A stretch of 20,966 nucleotides of DNA. It comes from a virus. Under the pieces are notes generated by a model. That model had not been told where the DNA came from. It searched no databases and saw only the letters and a list, made by a program, of their open reading frames with translations. Shown here one piece after another: positions 12,514 through 20,548 of the stretch (positions within the stretch are counted from its first letter, which is position 1; each line of letters starts with the position of its first letter). The position numbers were made by a program, and so were the translations under genes. The stretch spans positions 1 through 20,966 of the IMG/VR virus record IMGVR_UViG_3300017746_005971; one strand, 5' to 3'.

Positions 12514-14196
12514 ATGTATAAAAAATGTTTCGCACAAAGAAAAAAGGGAAACCAATTTTTAATTCACCTTTGGGAAGACACAGGTTATAGCAAAATTGAA
12601 TGGACTAACCAAGCTTATGTTGAGTGTGATGACTCTCAATCAACCCATACAGGACTAAATGGGGAATCTCTACGTAAGGTAAGTAATTGGAAATCTGATA
12701 ACTCAAAACTTCACTTCCATGATATGACTCCATACCAAAAATTCTTAGTTGAAAAGTATGGAACAAATGATGAACCTTCAACAACTCAAAAAGAATTTTT
12801 CTTTGATATTGAGATTGAAATGGGTGAAGCTCTTACTGAAGATTATATCAAATCAGCACCTAAAAAGGTAACATCAATTGCTTGGTATGATAAACAAGCA
12901 GATGAGTGGGCGATTTTAATTTTGGATCCAAAATCTAATTTGAAAAGAACAAAAGCAAAAACTAAAGAAATCATTCCCTGTGCTACTGAAGATGAATTAT
13001 TACTTAAATTTCTAGAAAAATTTAGAGAAATTGATCCTGATATTGTAGTAGGATGGAATAGTGACTATTTTGATATACCCTATTTATATTATAGAATGTG
13101 TAATGTTTTAGGAGAAGATGTTGCTCGTTATTTATCCCCGATTGGTTATGTAAGAGAAACTCCTTGGTTTAAAGATCAATACATACAAATTGCAGGAGTT
13201 GAATCTTTAGATTATATGAGATTACATAAGAAATTTAGTTGGAAGGATGAACCCTCATTTAAATTAGATGCTATTGGAGAAAAATATGCTGGGTTAAATA
13301 AAATTGAATATGATGGGAATTTAGATAAATTATTTGATGATGATCCTTTAAAGTTTATCCAATATAACTTTAGAGATGTTGAAATTTTAAAAGTATTAGA
13401 TGAAAAATTAGAGTATTTATCTTTAGTTAAAAATTTGGCACATAAAGGTAAGCATAACTATAGTGAAGTATATGCTAATACTAAAACCCAAGATGGAGCC
13501 ATTTCAGCTTATTTATTAAGTAAAAAAATAGTTCCCCCTGCAAAAGATCGTAACCCTTTATCAAAAAAGAATTATGCTGGTGGTTATTTGTTTTGCCCTA
13601 AAGCTGGAATTTATAATTATGTATTTGATGAAGATTTAACTTCACTGTATCCTTCAATTATTATGACTATTAATATTGGTAAAGAAACTATGGTTGGAAG
13701 AATTATAGATGCTGATGATAGAAATAATCGTTTAGGGTTAAATGATTTAAAACGTAGAGATCCTAGTGAAGAGTTTATTGTTGAAAATGTTAAACGTAGT
13801 AGAACTAAAGTTAATGCTGGTAGGTTAGTAACCATGATAGAACAAAATGAACTATCAGTTTCTGCTAACGGGGTATTATTTAATACAAATCGTGAATCAG
13901 TACTATCAACTATACTTAAAAAATGGTTTGATGAAAGGGTTTTATATAAAAATAAAATGAAAGATGCTTATAAATCTGGTAATAAAGAATTAGGTGCAGC
14001 ATTTCATATGAAACAATATACAATGAAGATTTTACTAAATAGTTTGTATGGTGCAACTGCTCTTGGTAGTTTCCGTTATGGAAATGTTATTTTATCAGAA
14101 GCTATTACATTAAGTGGTCAGCGTATTATCCAAGAAAGTGCTTTAACTGCTAATAGACATATTAATAAAGTTATTAAAGAAGGTATAGAATTATGA
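12514..14196 (+). CDS. 43A: DNA polymerase family B, N-terminal subunit (gp43A-like: exonuclease, motifs A and B)
   Basis: A 560-residue protein matching the front two thirds of T4/RB69-type gp43. It contains the 3'-5' exonuclease motifs FFFDIEIE (95-102, Asp98/Glu100), NSDYFD (182-187) and YNFRDVE (284-290, Asp288), polymerase motif A DLTSLYPS (374-381) and motif B KILLNSLYG (505-513). It stops at residue 560 before motif C, which is in the next gene. Stop and next start overlap as ATGA, as in several other gene pairs here, so the products are probably made together and assemble into one enzyme. T4-like Aeromonas phages with a split gene 43 are known. A single-base error in the assembly cannot be wholly excluded. 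Confidence 0.93.
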   Translation: MYKKCFAQRKKGNQFLIHLWEDTGYSKIEWTNQAYVECDDSQSTHTGLNGESLRKVSNWKSDNSKLHFHDMTPYQKFLVEKYGTNDEPSTTQKEFFFDIEIEMGEALTEDYIKSAPKKVTSIAWYDKQADEWAILILDPKSNLKRTKAKTKEIIPCATEDELLLKFLEKFREIDPDIVVGWNSDYFDIPYLYYRMCNVLGEDVARYLSPIGYVRETPWFKDQYIQIAGVESLDYMRLHKKFSWKDEPSFKLDAIGEKYAGLNKIEYDGNLDKLFDDDPLKFIQYNFRDVEILKVLDEKLEYLSLVKNLAHKGKHNYSEVYANTKTQDGAISAYLLSKKIVPPAKDRNPLSKKNYAGGYLFCPKAGIYNYVFDEDLTSLYPSIIMTINIGKETMVGRIIDADDRNNRLGLNDLKRRDPSEEFIVENVKRSRTKVNAGRLVTMIEQNELSVSANGVLFNTNRESVLSTILKKWFDERVLYKNKMKDAYKSGNKELGAAFHMKQYTMKILLNSLYGATALGSFRYGNVILSEAITLSGQRIIQESALTANRHINKVIKEGIEL

Positions 14197-15125
14197 AACA
14201 TATAGAAGATACTCCTTGGTGGATTTGTGATCCTGAAGATACTAATTATGTAGCATATTCTGATACAGATTCAATTTATATACATGCAGAACCTTTACTT
14301 AGACATTTATATCCTAGTTTTGATGAAATGTCAAGTGAAGATAAGGATGATAAATTAGAAGGAGTTGCTTTAAAATATCAAGATATTATTACTGATTCCT
14401 ATAGTGAATTAGCTACAGATTGTTTTAATGCTAAGGGTACCCATCGATTAGAAATGAAAACTGAGTGTGTTATTAGAGCCGCTTACTTTAGAGCTACTAG
14501 AAGATATGCTCAATGGATTACTAAACAAGAAGGTATTATAAAGGAATCACTTGATGTTAAAGGTCTTGAATTTAAAAAAGCAAATTTTCCCCCTGTATTG
14601 GGTAAGTTTTTCCATAAAGCCTTAGTTGATGTGTTGAAAGGAGCAAAACAAGATGAAATAGATAAAAGATTAAAAGAATTTAAAACCCAAATATTAGATG
14701 GCACTATTCCACTTACAGAATTAGGTAATCCCACCTCAGTAAAAACTTTAAATAAGTATACTGAGAGAAAAGCAAGAGCAGGTGAAATGTTTACAGTTGT
14801 AGCTAAAGGAGCACCAGCAGCTGTAAGAGCAGTTATTAGATATAATGATTTATTAAATTTTTGGGGTTTGAATAAAACACATAGTCAAATAACTCAAGGT
14901 GATAAAATTAAATGGATTTATCTAAAACCCAACCCATACCAAATTGATGCAATAGCATTTTTAGAGTGGGATTTACCAGAAAAAATTCAAAAATTTATTG
15001 AACAAAATGCAGACAGAAAGAAGATTTTTGAATCCATACTGCTTAATAAATTAGAAGGATTTTATAATGATTTAGGGTGGACTTTAAACTTAAACCCCTA
15101 TAAAGAAATGTTTTTTAAATTTTAA
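14193..15125 (+). CDS. 43B: DNA polymerase family B, C-terminal subunit (gp43B-like: motif C and thumb)
   Basis: A 310-residue protein that completes the palm and thumb of the polymerase. Motif C is YSDTDSIY at residues 22-29, with metal-binding Asp24 and Asp26. A KTECVIRAAYFRATRRYAQW segment (about 90-109) corresponds to the KxKKRY region after motif C, and the rest resembles the thumb. The C-terminus (PYKEMFFKF) looks like the clamp-binding tail of gp43. The two subunits together are 870 residues, close to the roughly 900 of T4 and RB69 polymerase, so nothing large is missing. The first 20 residues (HIEDTPWWICDPED) form a link longer than expected between motifs B and C. The clamp gene follows after the carbamoyltransferase. 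Confidence 0.93.
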   Translation: MKHIEDTPWWICDPEDTNYVAYSDTDSIYIHAEPLLRHLYPSFDEMSSEDKDDKLEGVALKYQDIITDSYSELATDCFNAKGTHRLEMKTECVIRAAYFRATRRYAQWITKQEGIIKESLDVKGLEFKKANFPPVLGKFFHKALVDVLKGAKQDEIDKRLKEFKTQILDGTIPLTELGNPTSVKTLNKYTERKARAGEMFTVVAKGAPAAVRAVIRYNDLLNFWGLNKTHSQITQGDKIKWIYLKPNPYQIDAIAFLEWDLPEKIQKFIEQNADRKKIFESILLNKLEGFYNDLGWTLNLNPYKEMFFKF

Positions 15126-15128
15126 AAT

Positions 15129-16730
15129 ATGAAAATATTAGGAATATCAGGGGGAACACATAGTTGTGGTTTAGCTTATCTCAAAAATGGTAAACCTGAA
15201 TTTGCTTTTGAAGAAGAAAGATTTAATAGAATAAAAACTTATAAAGATTTTTATGATGACAAATTTAGATATCCTTATGAATCAGGACAGAATGTTTGGT
15301 TTAATGAAGGTTTTGATTGGAATAAATTAGATTATATAACCTCTCATTATTCTGCTAAAATTACTGAAAAAATTTGGAATGGTATAGGATTAGGTCCTTT
15401 CCCCAAAGAAAAATTTATAAAAGTTAACCACCATAGAGCACATTGCAGTTTAGCTTATTACTGTAGTGGATTTAAAGAAGATACATTAGTAGTATCAATG
15501 GATGCTATGGGTGAAAAATATAGTGCTAGATATTTTATAGGTAGCGATGGTAATATGGAAGATATAGGAAATATCGACGCCAACCATAAATCATTAGGCC
15601 ATTATTATGTTATGTTAACTGAGTTTTTAGGTTTTAGGCGACTTAAAGATGAAGGTAAAGTGGTAGGTACTGCTTCCCATGGTAAGTTTTATGATAAATA
15701 TTATGATGTTTTTAATAATTGTATTGACATTATTGGTACTAGAACTGATAAAGATTATGGAGATGTACTTTCAGGCGGAATATATGAAGATTTTTATGGT
15801 CTTTGGTTTAAAGCATTTGGTAGTAAATTCACATCCTCTGGTAAAGAAATTATAGCATATAATGGTCAATTAGTATTTGAGGAAAAAGTATTAAAAATAT
15901 TTAATAATTTACATAAAAAATATCCTAAAATAAAAAAAGTAGCATTAGCTGGTGGTATATTTGCTAATGTAAAATTGAATAAAAGAATCAATGAATTAGA
16001 ATGGGTTGATGAAGTATTTATTGCTCCCCCAATGGGAGATGAAGGAATACCTCTAGGAGCAACTTTATCAGTACATAAATTAATAAACCCAAGCTTTAAA
16101 CCCTTTAAATTAGATAATATATTTTTAGGTACATCTTATAAAGATAGTGATTTTGAGGTAGACAAAACTAAATATAATGTAAGACCTTATAATGAACAAG
16201 AATTAGCTTATGATTTAAGAGATGGCAATATAGTAGGTTGGTTTAATGGTAGGTATGAACATGGTCCAAGAGCATTATGTAATAGAAGTATAATTGCAGA
16301 TCCTAGCATTCCTGGAATTTATAAAAAAATAAATAATAGGTTACAAAGAAATGATCGTATGCCCTTTGCACCCGTTGTAATTGATAATCATGTAGATGAA
16401 GTATTTGATGTTAAAAAATCAAAATATACAGCTGAATTTATGACTATGTTATATGATACTAAAAAGGAATGGTATGATAAAATCCCAGCAGTAGTCCACC
16501 CAATAGATAAAACAGCTAGAATCCAAATAGTAACAGATAAAAGTAATCCTAAATTTTATAAACTAATAAACCAATTTTGGTCAGTAACGGGAATACCAGT
16601 TTTATTAAATACAAGCTTTAATGTGCATGGTGAGCCTATAGTTTGTCACCCCAAAGAAGCTTTCGTACATTTGGACAACAAAATAGTAGATATCTTAGTA
16701 ATTAATAATAAAGTTTACACTAAAAAATGA
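15129..16730 (+). CDS. NodU/CmcH/TobZ-type carbamoyltransferase
   Basis: A 533-residue full-length carbamoyltransferase. These enzymes use carbamoyl phosphate and ATP (through a carbamoyl-adenylate) to transfer a carbamoyl group to a hydroxyl. Seen are the N-terminal GISGGTHSCGLAY and EEERFNRIK segments, the metal-site HHRAH (101-105) and SMDAMGE (123-129), the GGIFANVKLN nucleotide segment, APPMGDEGIPLGA, GRYEHGPRAL and the C-terminal NTSFNVHGEPIVC of the family. Known substrates are antibiotics and Nod factors. Here the gene starts 3 bases after the polymerase gene and overlaps the clamp gene by ATGA. It may therefore decorate a modified base or a virion glycan; no substrate can be read from the sequence. 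Confidence 0.92.
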   Translation: MKILGISGGTHSCGLAYLKNGKPEFAFEEERFNRIKTYKDFYDDKFRYPYESGQNVWFNEGFDWNKLDYITSHYSAKITEKIWNGIGLGPFPKEKFIKVNHHRAHCSLAYYCSGFKEDTLVVSMDAMGEKYSARYFIGSDGNMEDIGNIDANHKSLGHYYVMLTEFLGFRRLKDEGKVVGTASHGKFYDKYYDVFNNCIDIIGTRTDKDYGDVLSGGIYEDFYGLWFKAFGSKFTSSGKEIIAYNGQLVFEEKVLKIFNNLHKKYPKIKKVALAGGIFANVKLNKRINELEWVDEVFIAPPMGDEGIPLGATLSVHKLINPSFKPFKLDNIFLGTSYKDSDFEVDKTKYNVRPYNEQELAYDLRDGNIVGWFNGRYEHGPRALCNRSIIADPSIPGIYKKINNRLQRNDRMPFAPVVIDNHVDEVFDVKKSKYTAEFMTMLYDTKKEWYDKIPAVVHPIDKTARIQIVTDKSNPKFYKLINQFWSVTGIPVLLNTSFNVHGEPIVCHPKEAFVHLDNKIVDILVINNKVYTKK

Positions 16731-17461
16731 TAAATAAATTAACAATACAATCGATTATTAACAAGTATTACCTTGGAACCAATGAATCTGTAAAATGGGT
16801 AATTAAGGATAATGCCTTAAATATTGATTTTATGACTCCTACAAAAGATGTTATAGGAAGTGTTATATGTGATGATTTTAAATTAGAAGACTGTAAATTA
16901 GCAATATATGATACTAAAAAACTTAACAGTTTAATTAGTATTTGTAATGGGGATTTGCTTCTTGAATTAGAAAAAAATGGATCCATTTATACTAAATTAA
17001 AAATATCAGATCTTAATTTTAATCTTAATTATGCTTTATCAGACCCTCTATTAATTAATAAAGTAGGTGAAGTTAATGAAGCTGAGTGGGTTGTAGAATT
17101 GGATTTAACTCAAGAAGATGTTGACAATATTATTAAAGCTAAAAGTGCATTAGTACAAATTGATAATATGTTAGTAACCACAACAACTAATTTAGATAAT
17201 GAGAATGTTGTTGAATTTGTTTTTGGTGATGAATCAGGACATAATAATAAAATTACCTACCAAGTATCAGGAGATATTAAGGAAACAAATATAAAACTAC
17301 CATTTAATTCTGATACATTTAAAACTATTCTCCAAGCTAATAAAGATATGGGGGGTGGTAAGTTACTATTAAGTAGTATGGGATTAATGAGATTAGATTT
17401 TAATTTAGAAGGAATTTCATCTAATTACTTTATGGTAAGAAAAGCAGAAACTGAATTTTAA
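16727..17461 (+). CDS. 45: DNA polymerase sliding clamp (gp45-like)
   Basis: A 244-residue protein consistent with a T4-type trimeric sliding clamp, which tethers the polymerase to DNA and, in T4, also activates late transcription. The fold is suggested by alternating beta strands and helices in two similar halves (about residues 1-110 and 120-244), a length close to the 228 residues of T4 gp45, a C-terminal LLLSSMGLMRLDFNLEGISSNYFMVRK resembling clamp ends, and the position next to polymerase and near the clamp loader. There are no short diagnostic motifs in this family, so the call leans on general resemblance and context. It overlaps the carbamoyltransferase gene by 4 bases. Confidence 0.82.
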   Translation: MINKLTIQSIINKYYLGTNESVKWVIKDNALNIDFMTPTKDVIGSVICDDFKLEDCKLAIYDTKKLNSLISICNGDLLLELEKNGSIYTKLKISDLNFNLNYALSDPLLINKVGEVNEAEWVVELDLTQEDVDNIIKAKSALVQIDNMLVTTTTNLDNENVVEFVFGDESGHNNKITYQVSGDIKETNIKLPFNSDTFKTILQANKDMGGGKLLLSSMGLMRLDFNLEGISSNYFMVRKAETEF

Positions 17462-17480
17462 TATATGTATAATAAATTGA

Positions 17481-17491
17481 CCTAAGGGCGC
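17481..17491 (+). repeat. Left arm of GC-rich inverted repeat flanking hsp20
   Basis: CCTAAGGGCGC here matches the reverse complement of 17970-17981 except for one extra base. Both arms are GC-rich in an AT-rich genome and sit in the leader and trailer of the hsp20 gene, so they could pair in the mRNA. Confidence 0.5.
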
Positions 17492-17513
17492 ACGTTTTAT
17501 TTTTATTAAACCC

Positions 17514-17528
17514 GAGAGCTTCGGCCTC
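17514..17528 (+). promoter_or_regulatory. Hairpin with TTCG loop in the hsp20 leader
   Basis: GAGAGC-TTCG-GCCTC can fold into a five-pair stem with one bulged A and a stable UUCG loop, ending 15 bases before the hsp20 ATG. A different pairing (CCGAG with TTCGG) overlaps it. It may protect or regulate the message, or help end transcription of the clamp gene; it does not cover the start codon. Confidence 0.45.
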
Positions 17529-17543
17529 ACAAAACTAAATGAT

Positions 17544-17963
17544 ATGAGTACATTATTCAATGAGCGTACACCGTTCGACTTACTATTCCGTAACCTATTC
17601 AAGGCAGACGGCGTTTTCCAACCCACAACGTTTGAAAACAAACAACCACACCCACTAGATATTTTTTATGACGATGAAGGACTTCATTTTGAAGTTGCTT
17701 GTACTGGTCTAACTAAAAAGGACATTCAACTAGAAGTTGATGGAGATCTTCTAAAAATTATTTATGATAAACCTAATGACGATGAGTTTGATTATAGTGG
17801 CTACATCTATAAAGGATTAGCTAAACGATCTTTTAACTTAGGTTATAAAGTAGCAGCTAAATTCGAACTTGAGAATTTAACAGCAGAAATGAAAGATGGT
17901 TTGTTACATCTATTCATCCCAATTGCAGAATCTAAAAAAGCAAAAACAATTAAAATTAAGTAA
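17544..17963 (+). CDS. hsp20: Small heat-shock protein, Hsp20 family
   Basis: A 139-residue alpha-crystallin-domain chaperone that binds unfolding proteins without ATP. The domain spans about residues 38-130; the family signs are HFEVACTGLTKKDIQLEVDGDLL, a GLAKRSFNLGYKV stretch (near 89-101), AEMKDGLLHLFIP and the C-terminal IKIK (I-x-I/V-type motif) used for oligomer contacts. The short N-terminal arm contains FDLLFRNLF. Hsp20 genes are frequent in marine T4-like phages. The leader is unusually GC-rich for this genome and can form a hairpin, and the flanks carry an inverted repeat. It is the first of three chaperone genes in this part of the window. Confidence 0.93.
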   Translation: MSTLFNERTPFDLLFRNLFKADGVFQPTTFENKQPHPLDIFYDDEGLHFEVACTGLTKKDIQLEVDGDLLKIIYDKPNDDEFDYSGYIYKGLAKRSFNLGYKVAAKFELENLTAEMKDGLLHLFIPIAESKKAKTIKIK

Positions 17964-17969
17964 CTAAAA

Positions 17970-17981
17970 GCGCCCTTTAGG
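17970..17981 (+). repeat. Right arm of GC-rich inverted repeat flanking hsp20
   Basis: GCGCCCTTTAGG lies 7 bases after the hsp20 stop codon and is the near-inverse of 17481-17491. Its TTTAG can also pair locally with CTAAA at 17964-17968. The TTGG box of promoter P3 begins right after it at 17982. Confidence 0.5.
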
Positions 17982-18012
17982 TTGGTTTATTTAATTAGGT
18001 TTCGTATATTAT
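17982..18012 (+). promoter_or_regulatory. Promoter-like element P3 upstream of the groES/groEL unit
   Basis: TTGG at 17982-17985 and TATATT at 18005-18010 have the same 20-nt spacing as P1, P2 and P4, with TTCG before TATATT as in P2. Transcription would begin near 18017, about 20 bases before the ATG at 18037. Confidence 0.7.
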
Positions 18013-18036
18013 GGTAAATAATAATAATAAAGTTAT

Positions 18037-18345
18037 ATGGCAAGAATCACAGATCCACTATTAGAACCCTATTTTATAGGGAAAGACACTTACTGTTACA
18101 CAGTATATGAATCAGTAGCTCCTAAAAAGACTAGAGCAGGAACAGTTTTAAAAGAAGGTGAAGCCGGAGAGGTTTATGAAAAACCCCAAGGTCATTACAG
18201 TTCTTTTGGAGCAGCTCTACAAAAAATAGCAAAGGAAAAACTAAACAATGAAAAATCACATTATGCTAGCATTAAGGAGTATGTTGAAAGGTGGGAAGAA
18301 TTATTAACAGAATTAAAAAAATTACAAAATTACAAAGGATTATGA
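18037..18345 (+). CDS. Hypothetical protein preceding groES (102 aa)
   Basis: A 102-residue soluble protein. The N-terminal half (about 1-55) seems beta-rich, with TYCYTVYESVAPKKTRAGT and a GHYSSFGAAL motif; the C-terminal half is helical and charged (about 56-98). Phage proteins with an FGxALxxIAKxKL-like segment and a C-terminal helix are common, but I cannot name a function. Promoter P3 lies directly upstream, and the stop overlaps the groES start as ATGA, so it is translationally coupled to the chaperonin genes. A DNA-binding or regulatory role is possible but not shown by any motif. Confidence 0.75.
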   Translation: MARITDPLLEPYFIGKDTYCYTVYESVAPKKTRAGTVLKEGEAGEVYEKPQGHYSSFGAALQKIAKEKLNNEKSHYASIKEYVERWEELLTELKKLQNYKGL

Positions 18346-18632
18346 AATTAGAAGCATTATTTAATGCAGTTATTGTTAAACCAATAGAGGCAGAAGAAGC
18401 ACAACATGGTAATATTATTGTACCTGATATGGGTAATGATAAAAATCAAATAGGAGAAATTATTTCCGTAGGTCCGGGACAATCAACTCTTATGGGTCAA
18501 TTTGTTAAAACTATTAGTAAAGTAGGAGATATAGTTGTTCTCCCAACTCAAGGTTTTACTAAATTACCACATGAGAATGAAGAATATTGGGTAGGACCTG
18601 AAAATCAAATTTTAGCAAAAATTAATAAATAA
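18342..18632 (+). CDS. groES: Co-chaperonin GroES
   Basis: A 96-residue chaperonin-10. I use the ATG at 18342, which overlaps the previous stop (ATGA), because the protein then starts MKLEALFNAVIVKP, as GroES does; the longer frame from 18291 adds 17 residues that overlap the previous gene. Seen are the mobile-loop region (EAEEAQHGNIIVPDMG, about 16-31), IGEIISVGPGQ and a C-terminal barrel strand with QILAKI. It caps the chaperonin ring. The GroEL partner is encoded 10 bases downstream, so the phage carries its own pair, unlike T4, which brings only the cap gp31 and uses host GroEL. Confidence 0.92.
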   Translation: MKLEALFNAVIVKPIEAEEAQHGNIIVPDMGNDKNQIGEIISVGPGQSTLMGQFVKTISKVGDIVVLPTQGFTKLPHENEEYWVGPENQILAKINK

Positions 18633-18642
18633 AAACAGAAAA

Positions 18643-20274
18643 ATGCCAGTAGATTTTAAAAAAGAAGTTCATTTTGGTCCTGAAGCTAGGGCTGAATTGA
18701 TGGAAGGAATTAATACATTAGCTGATGCTGTAGTTTGCACATTAGGTCCTAATGGTAGGAATGTATTAATTGACCAATCAGGTTATGATAACCTTACTAA
18801 ACCAACCCATACTAAAGATGGTGTAACCGTAGCTAAAAACATTACTGTAAATGGTTTAGTTAAGAATTTAGGAGCACAAATGGTAAAACAAGCTGCTATT
18901 AAAACAGCTGATAAAGCAGGAGATGGTACAACAACTTCTACCTTACTAGCCCGTGAATTAATTAGAGAAGGTCTTAAACATTTAAACAATGGTGAAAATG
19001 CTGTTGAAATAAAAAGACAAATTGATAGTGCAGTCCAGGAGGTTATTAGTACTATTAAAAGTAATATTAGTAAAGAAATTTCATCTGAAGAACAATTACA
19101 ACAAATAGCAACTATATCAGCTAATAATGATGTTGAAGTAGGTAAATTAATTGCTACTGCCATAGATAAAGTAGGTAGAGAAGGTGTAGTTCATATTGAA
19201 GAAAGTAAATCTGGAGAAACATATCTTGAAACTGTTGAGGGTATGCAATTTGATAGAGGATACAAATCACATTTCTTTGTTACAAATAATTCTGATATGA
19301 GTTGTACTTTAGAAGATCCTTATATTTTAATTGCAGATCATAAGTTTACTAAAGTAAAAGAACTACTTCCGGTTTTAGAAGGTGTTTCAAATGCTGGTAA
19401 ATCTTTACTTATTATTGCTGATGATATTGATGGTGAAGCTTTAGCTACTCTTATTGTAAACAAAGCAAGAGGTATTCTTAAAGTAGCAGCTGTTAAAGCT
19501 CCTGATTTTGGAGATAGAAAAAAATTGCTTCTTGAAGATATAGCTGCTTTAACAGGTGGTACCGTATTTGATAAAGATAAAGGTATGAAATTTGATAAAT
19601 TTTCTTATGATTGGTTTGGTGAAGCAAGAACAGTTACCATTACTAAAGAACAAACAACTATTGTAGATGGTAAAGGTTCAGAAGATGATATTAATACTAG
19701 AGTATCAGATCTTCAATCTCAAATTGATAAAGAAGATACTCCTTATATTGTTGAACATCTTCAAAATCGTTTAGCTAAAATGATTGGTGGTGTTTCTATT
19801 ATTCATGTAGGTGGTTATACTGAAGTAGAAATTGGAGAAAAGAAAGATAGAGTTGATGATGCCTTACATGCAACAAAAGCAGCATTAGAAAGTGGAATTG
19901 TCCCAGGTGGTGGAGCAGCTTTATTATATAGTTCAAATGGGTTGGATACACATTCTTTAGGTTATAATATTGTAAAAAAAGCATGTAGAAAACCATTTGT
20001 TCAAATCTTATCAAATGCAGGATATGAAACCACCCAAGCTGAAATGTTAGCAAATAGGTTATGTGAATCTGGCAATGATTATTGGGCAGGGTATAATCTT
20101 AAAAAAGAAGATATTGTTGATATGAGAGAAGATGGTATTATTGATCCAACTAAAGTAACTTGCACAGCACTTGCTAATGCAGCTTCAGTAGCTGGAACTA
20201 TATTATTAACAGAATGTGTAGTTGTAGACCATCCTGAACAGAATGATCCTCAACCACAAATGCAAATGATGTAA
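18643..20274 (+). CDS. groEL: Chaperonin GroEL
   Basis: A full-length 543-residue ATP-dependent group I chaperonin (E. coli GroEL is 548). ATP-site motifs are LGPNGRNVLI (34-43), KDGVTVAKNI (58-67), DGTTT (94-98), the VDDALHATKAALESGIVPGGGAAL segment with the catalytic-type Asp, and the C-terminal ANAASVAGTILLTECVV. The apical domain (about 195-380) is present but diverged, with the FDRGY and DDIDGEALATL stretches recognisable. It ends in a Gln/Met-rich tail (QPQMQMM) instead of repeated GGM. Cysteines near the ends and a substitution of PGGG context are not unusual. Phages with their own GroEL are uncommon; it probably folds capsid or other phage proteins. The stop overlaps the next start. 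Confidence 0.96.
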   Translation: MPVDFKKEVHFGPEARAELMEGINTLADAVVCTLGPNGRNVLIDQSGYDNLTKPTHTKDGVTVAKNITVNGLVKNLGAQMVKQAAIKTADKAGDGTTTSTLLARELIREGLKHLNNGENAVEIKRQIDSAVQEVISTIKSNISKEISSEEQLQQIATISANNDVEVGKLIATAIDKVGREGVVHIEESKSGETYLETVEGMQFDRGYKSHFFVTNNSDMSCTLEDPYILIADHKFTKVKELLPVLEGVSNAGKSLLIIADDIDGEALATLIVNKARGILKVAAVKAPDFGDRKKLLLEDIAALTGGTVFDKDKGMKFDKFSYDWFGEARTVTITKEQTTIVDGKGSEDDINTRVSDLQSQIDKEDTPYIVEHLQNRLAKMIGGVSIIHVGGYTEVEIGEKKDRVDDALHATKAALESGIVPGGGAALLYSSNGLDTHSLGYNIVKKACRKPFVQILSNAGYETTQAEMLANRLCESGNDYWAGYNLKKEDIVDMREDGIIDPTKVTCTALANAASVAGTILLTECVVVDHPEQNDPQPQMQMM

Positions 20275-20546
20275 TGGAAAAGAAAATTGTTGAACACAAT
20301 GAGCTGATTGCCTTAAGAGTACCACCTGGAGACAGGTGGTCACTCGTAGGTGATCCTAAAAAAGAAGTATTCAAGACACTAACAGATGCTTTAGAGGCAT
20401 TTTTCCACCAAACTAACTTTAATGGAGCTTTTAGACTAGATCCTATAGATAGTAAATTATATGCGATTCAAACATCCTCAGTAGATGTTAAAAAAGAAAC
20501 TCCAAAAATGTATAGCATGTATGGGGAATTTAGACAAGGGGTTTAA
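20274..20546 (+). CDS. Hypothetical protein following groEL (90 aa)
   Basis: A 90-residue soluble protein beginning at an ATG that shares one base with the groEL stop (TAATG), so it is in the chaperonin operon. It has a beta-like N-terminus (LIALRVPPGDRWSLVGD), a central helix (KEVFKTLTDALEAFFHQT) and a mixed C-terminal third (FRLDPIDSKLYAIQTSS). No known family is recognised. Promoter P4 and an AT-only inverted repeat overlap its stop codon. Confidence 0.7.
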   Translation: MEKKIVEHNELIALRVPPGDRWSLVGDPKKEVFKTLTDALEAFFHQTNFNGAFRLDPIDSKLYAIQTSSVDVKKETPKMYSMYGEFRQGV

Positions 20547-20548
20547 AT

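Noticed and set aside
14190-14196. Frameshift pseudogene or programmed frameshift in the polymerase
   Set aside because: The stop and the next ATG overlap as ATGA, as in the gene pairs at 1957, 16727 and 18342, all key motifs are intact and no slippery heptamer is seen at the junction. A sequencing indel cannot be fully excluded.
17462-17543. tRNA or other structured RNA gene in the 82-base gap before hsp20
   Set aside because: Although GC-rich with a hairpin, it does not form a cloverleaf and has no TTC-loop pattern or CCA end; it is better read as a leader.
18291-18341. Longer GroES start at 18291
   Set aside because: The additional 17 residues overlap the preceding gene and are not part of GroES; the ATG at 18342 overlaps the upstream stop and gives the usual GroES N-terminus.
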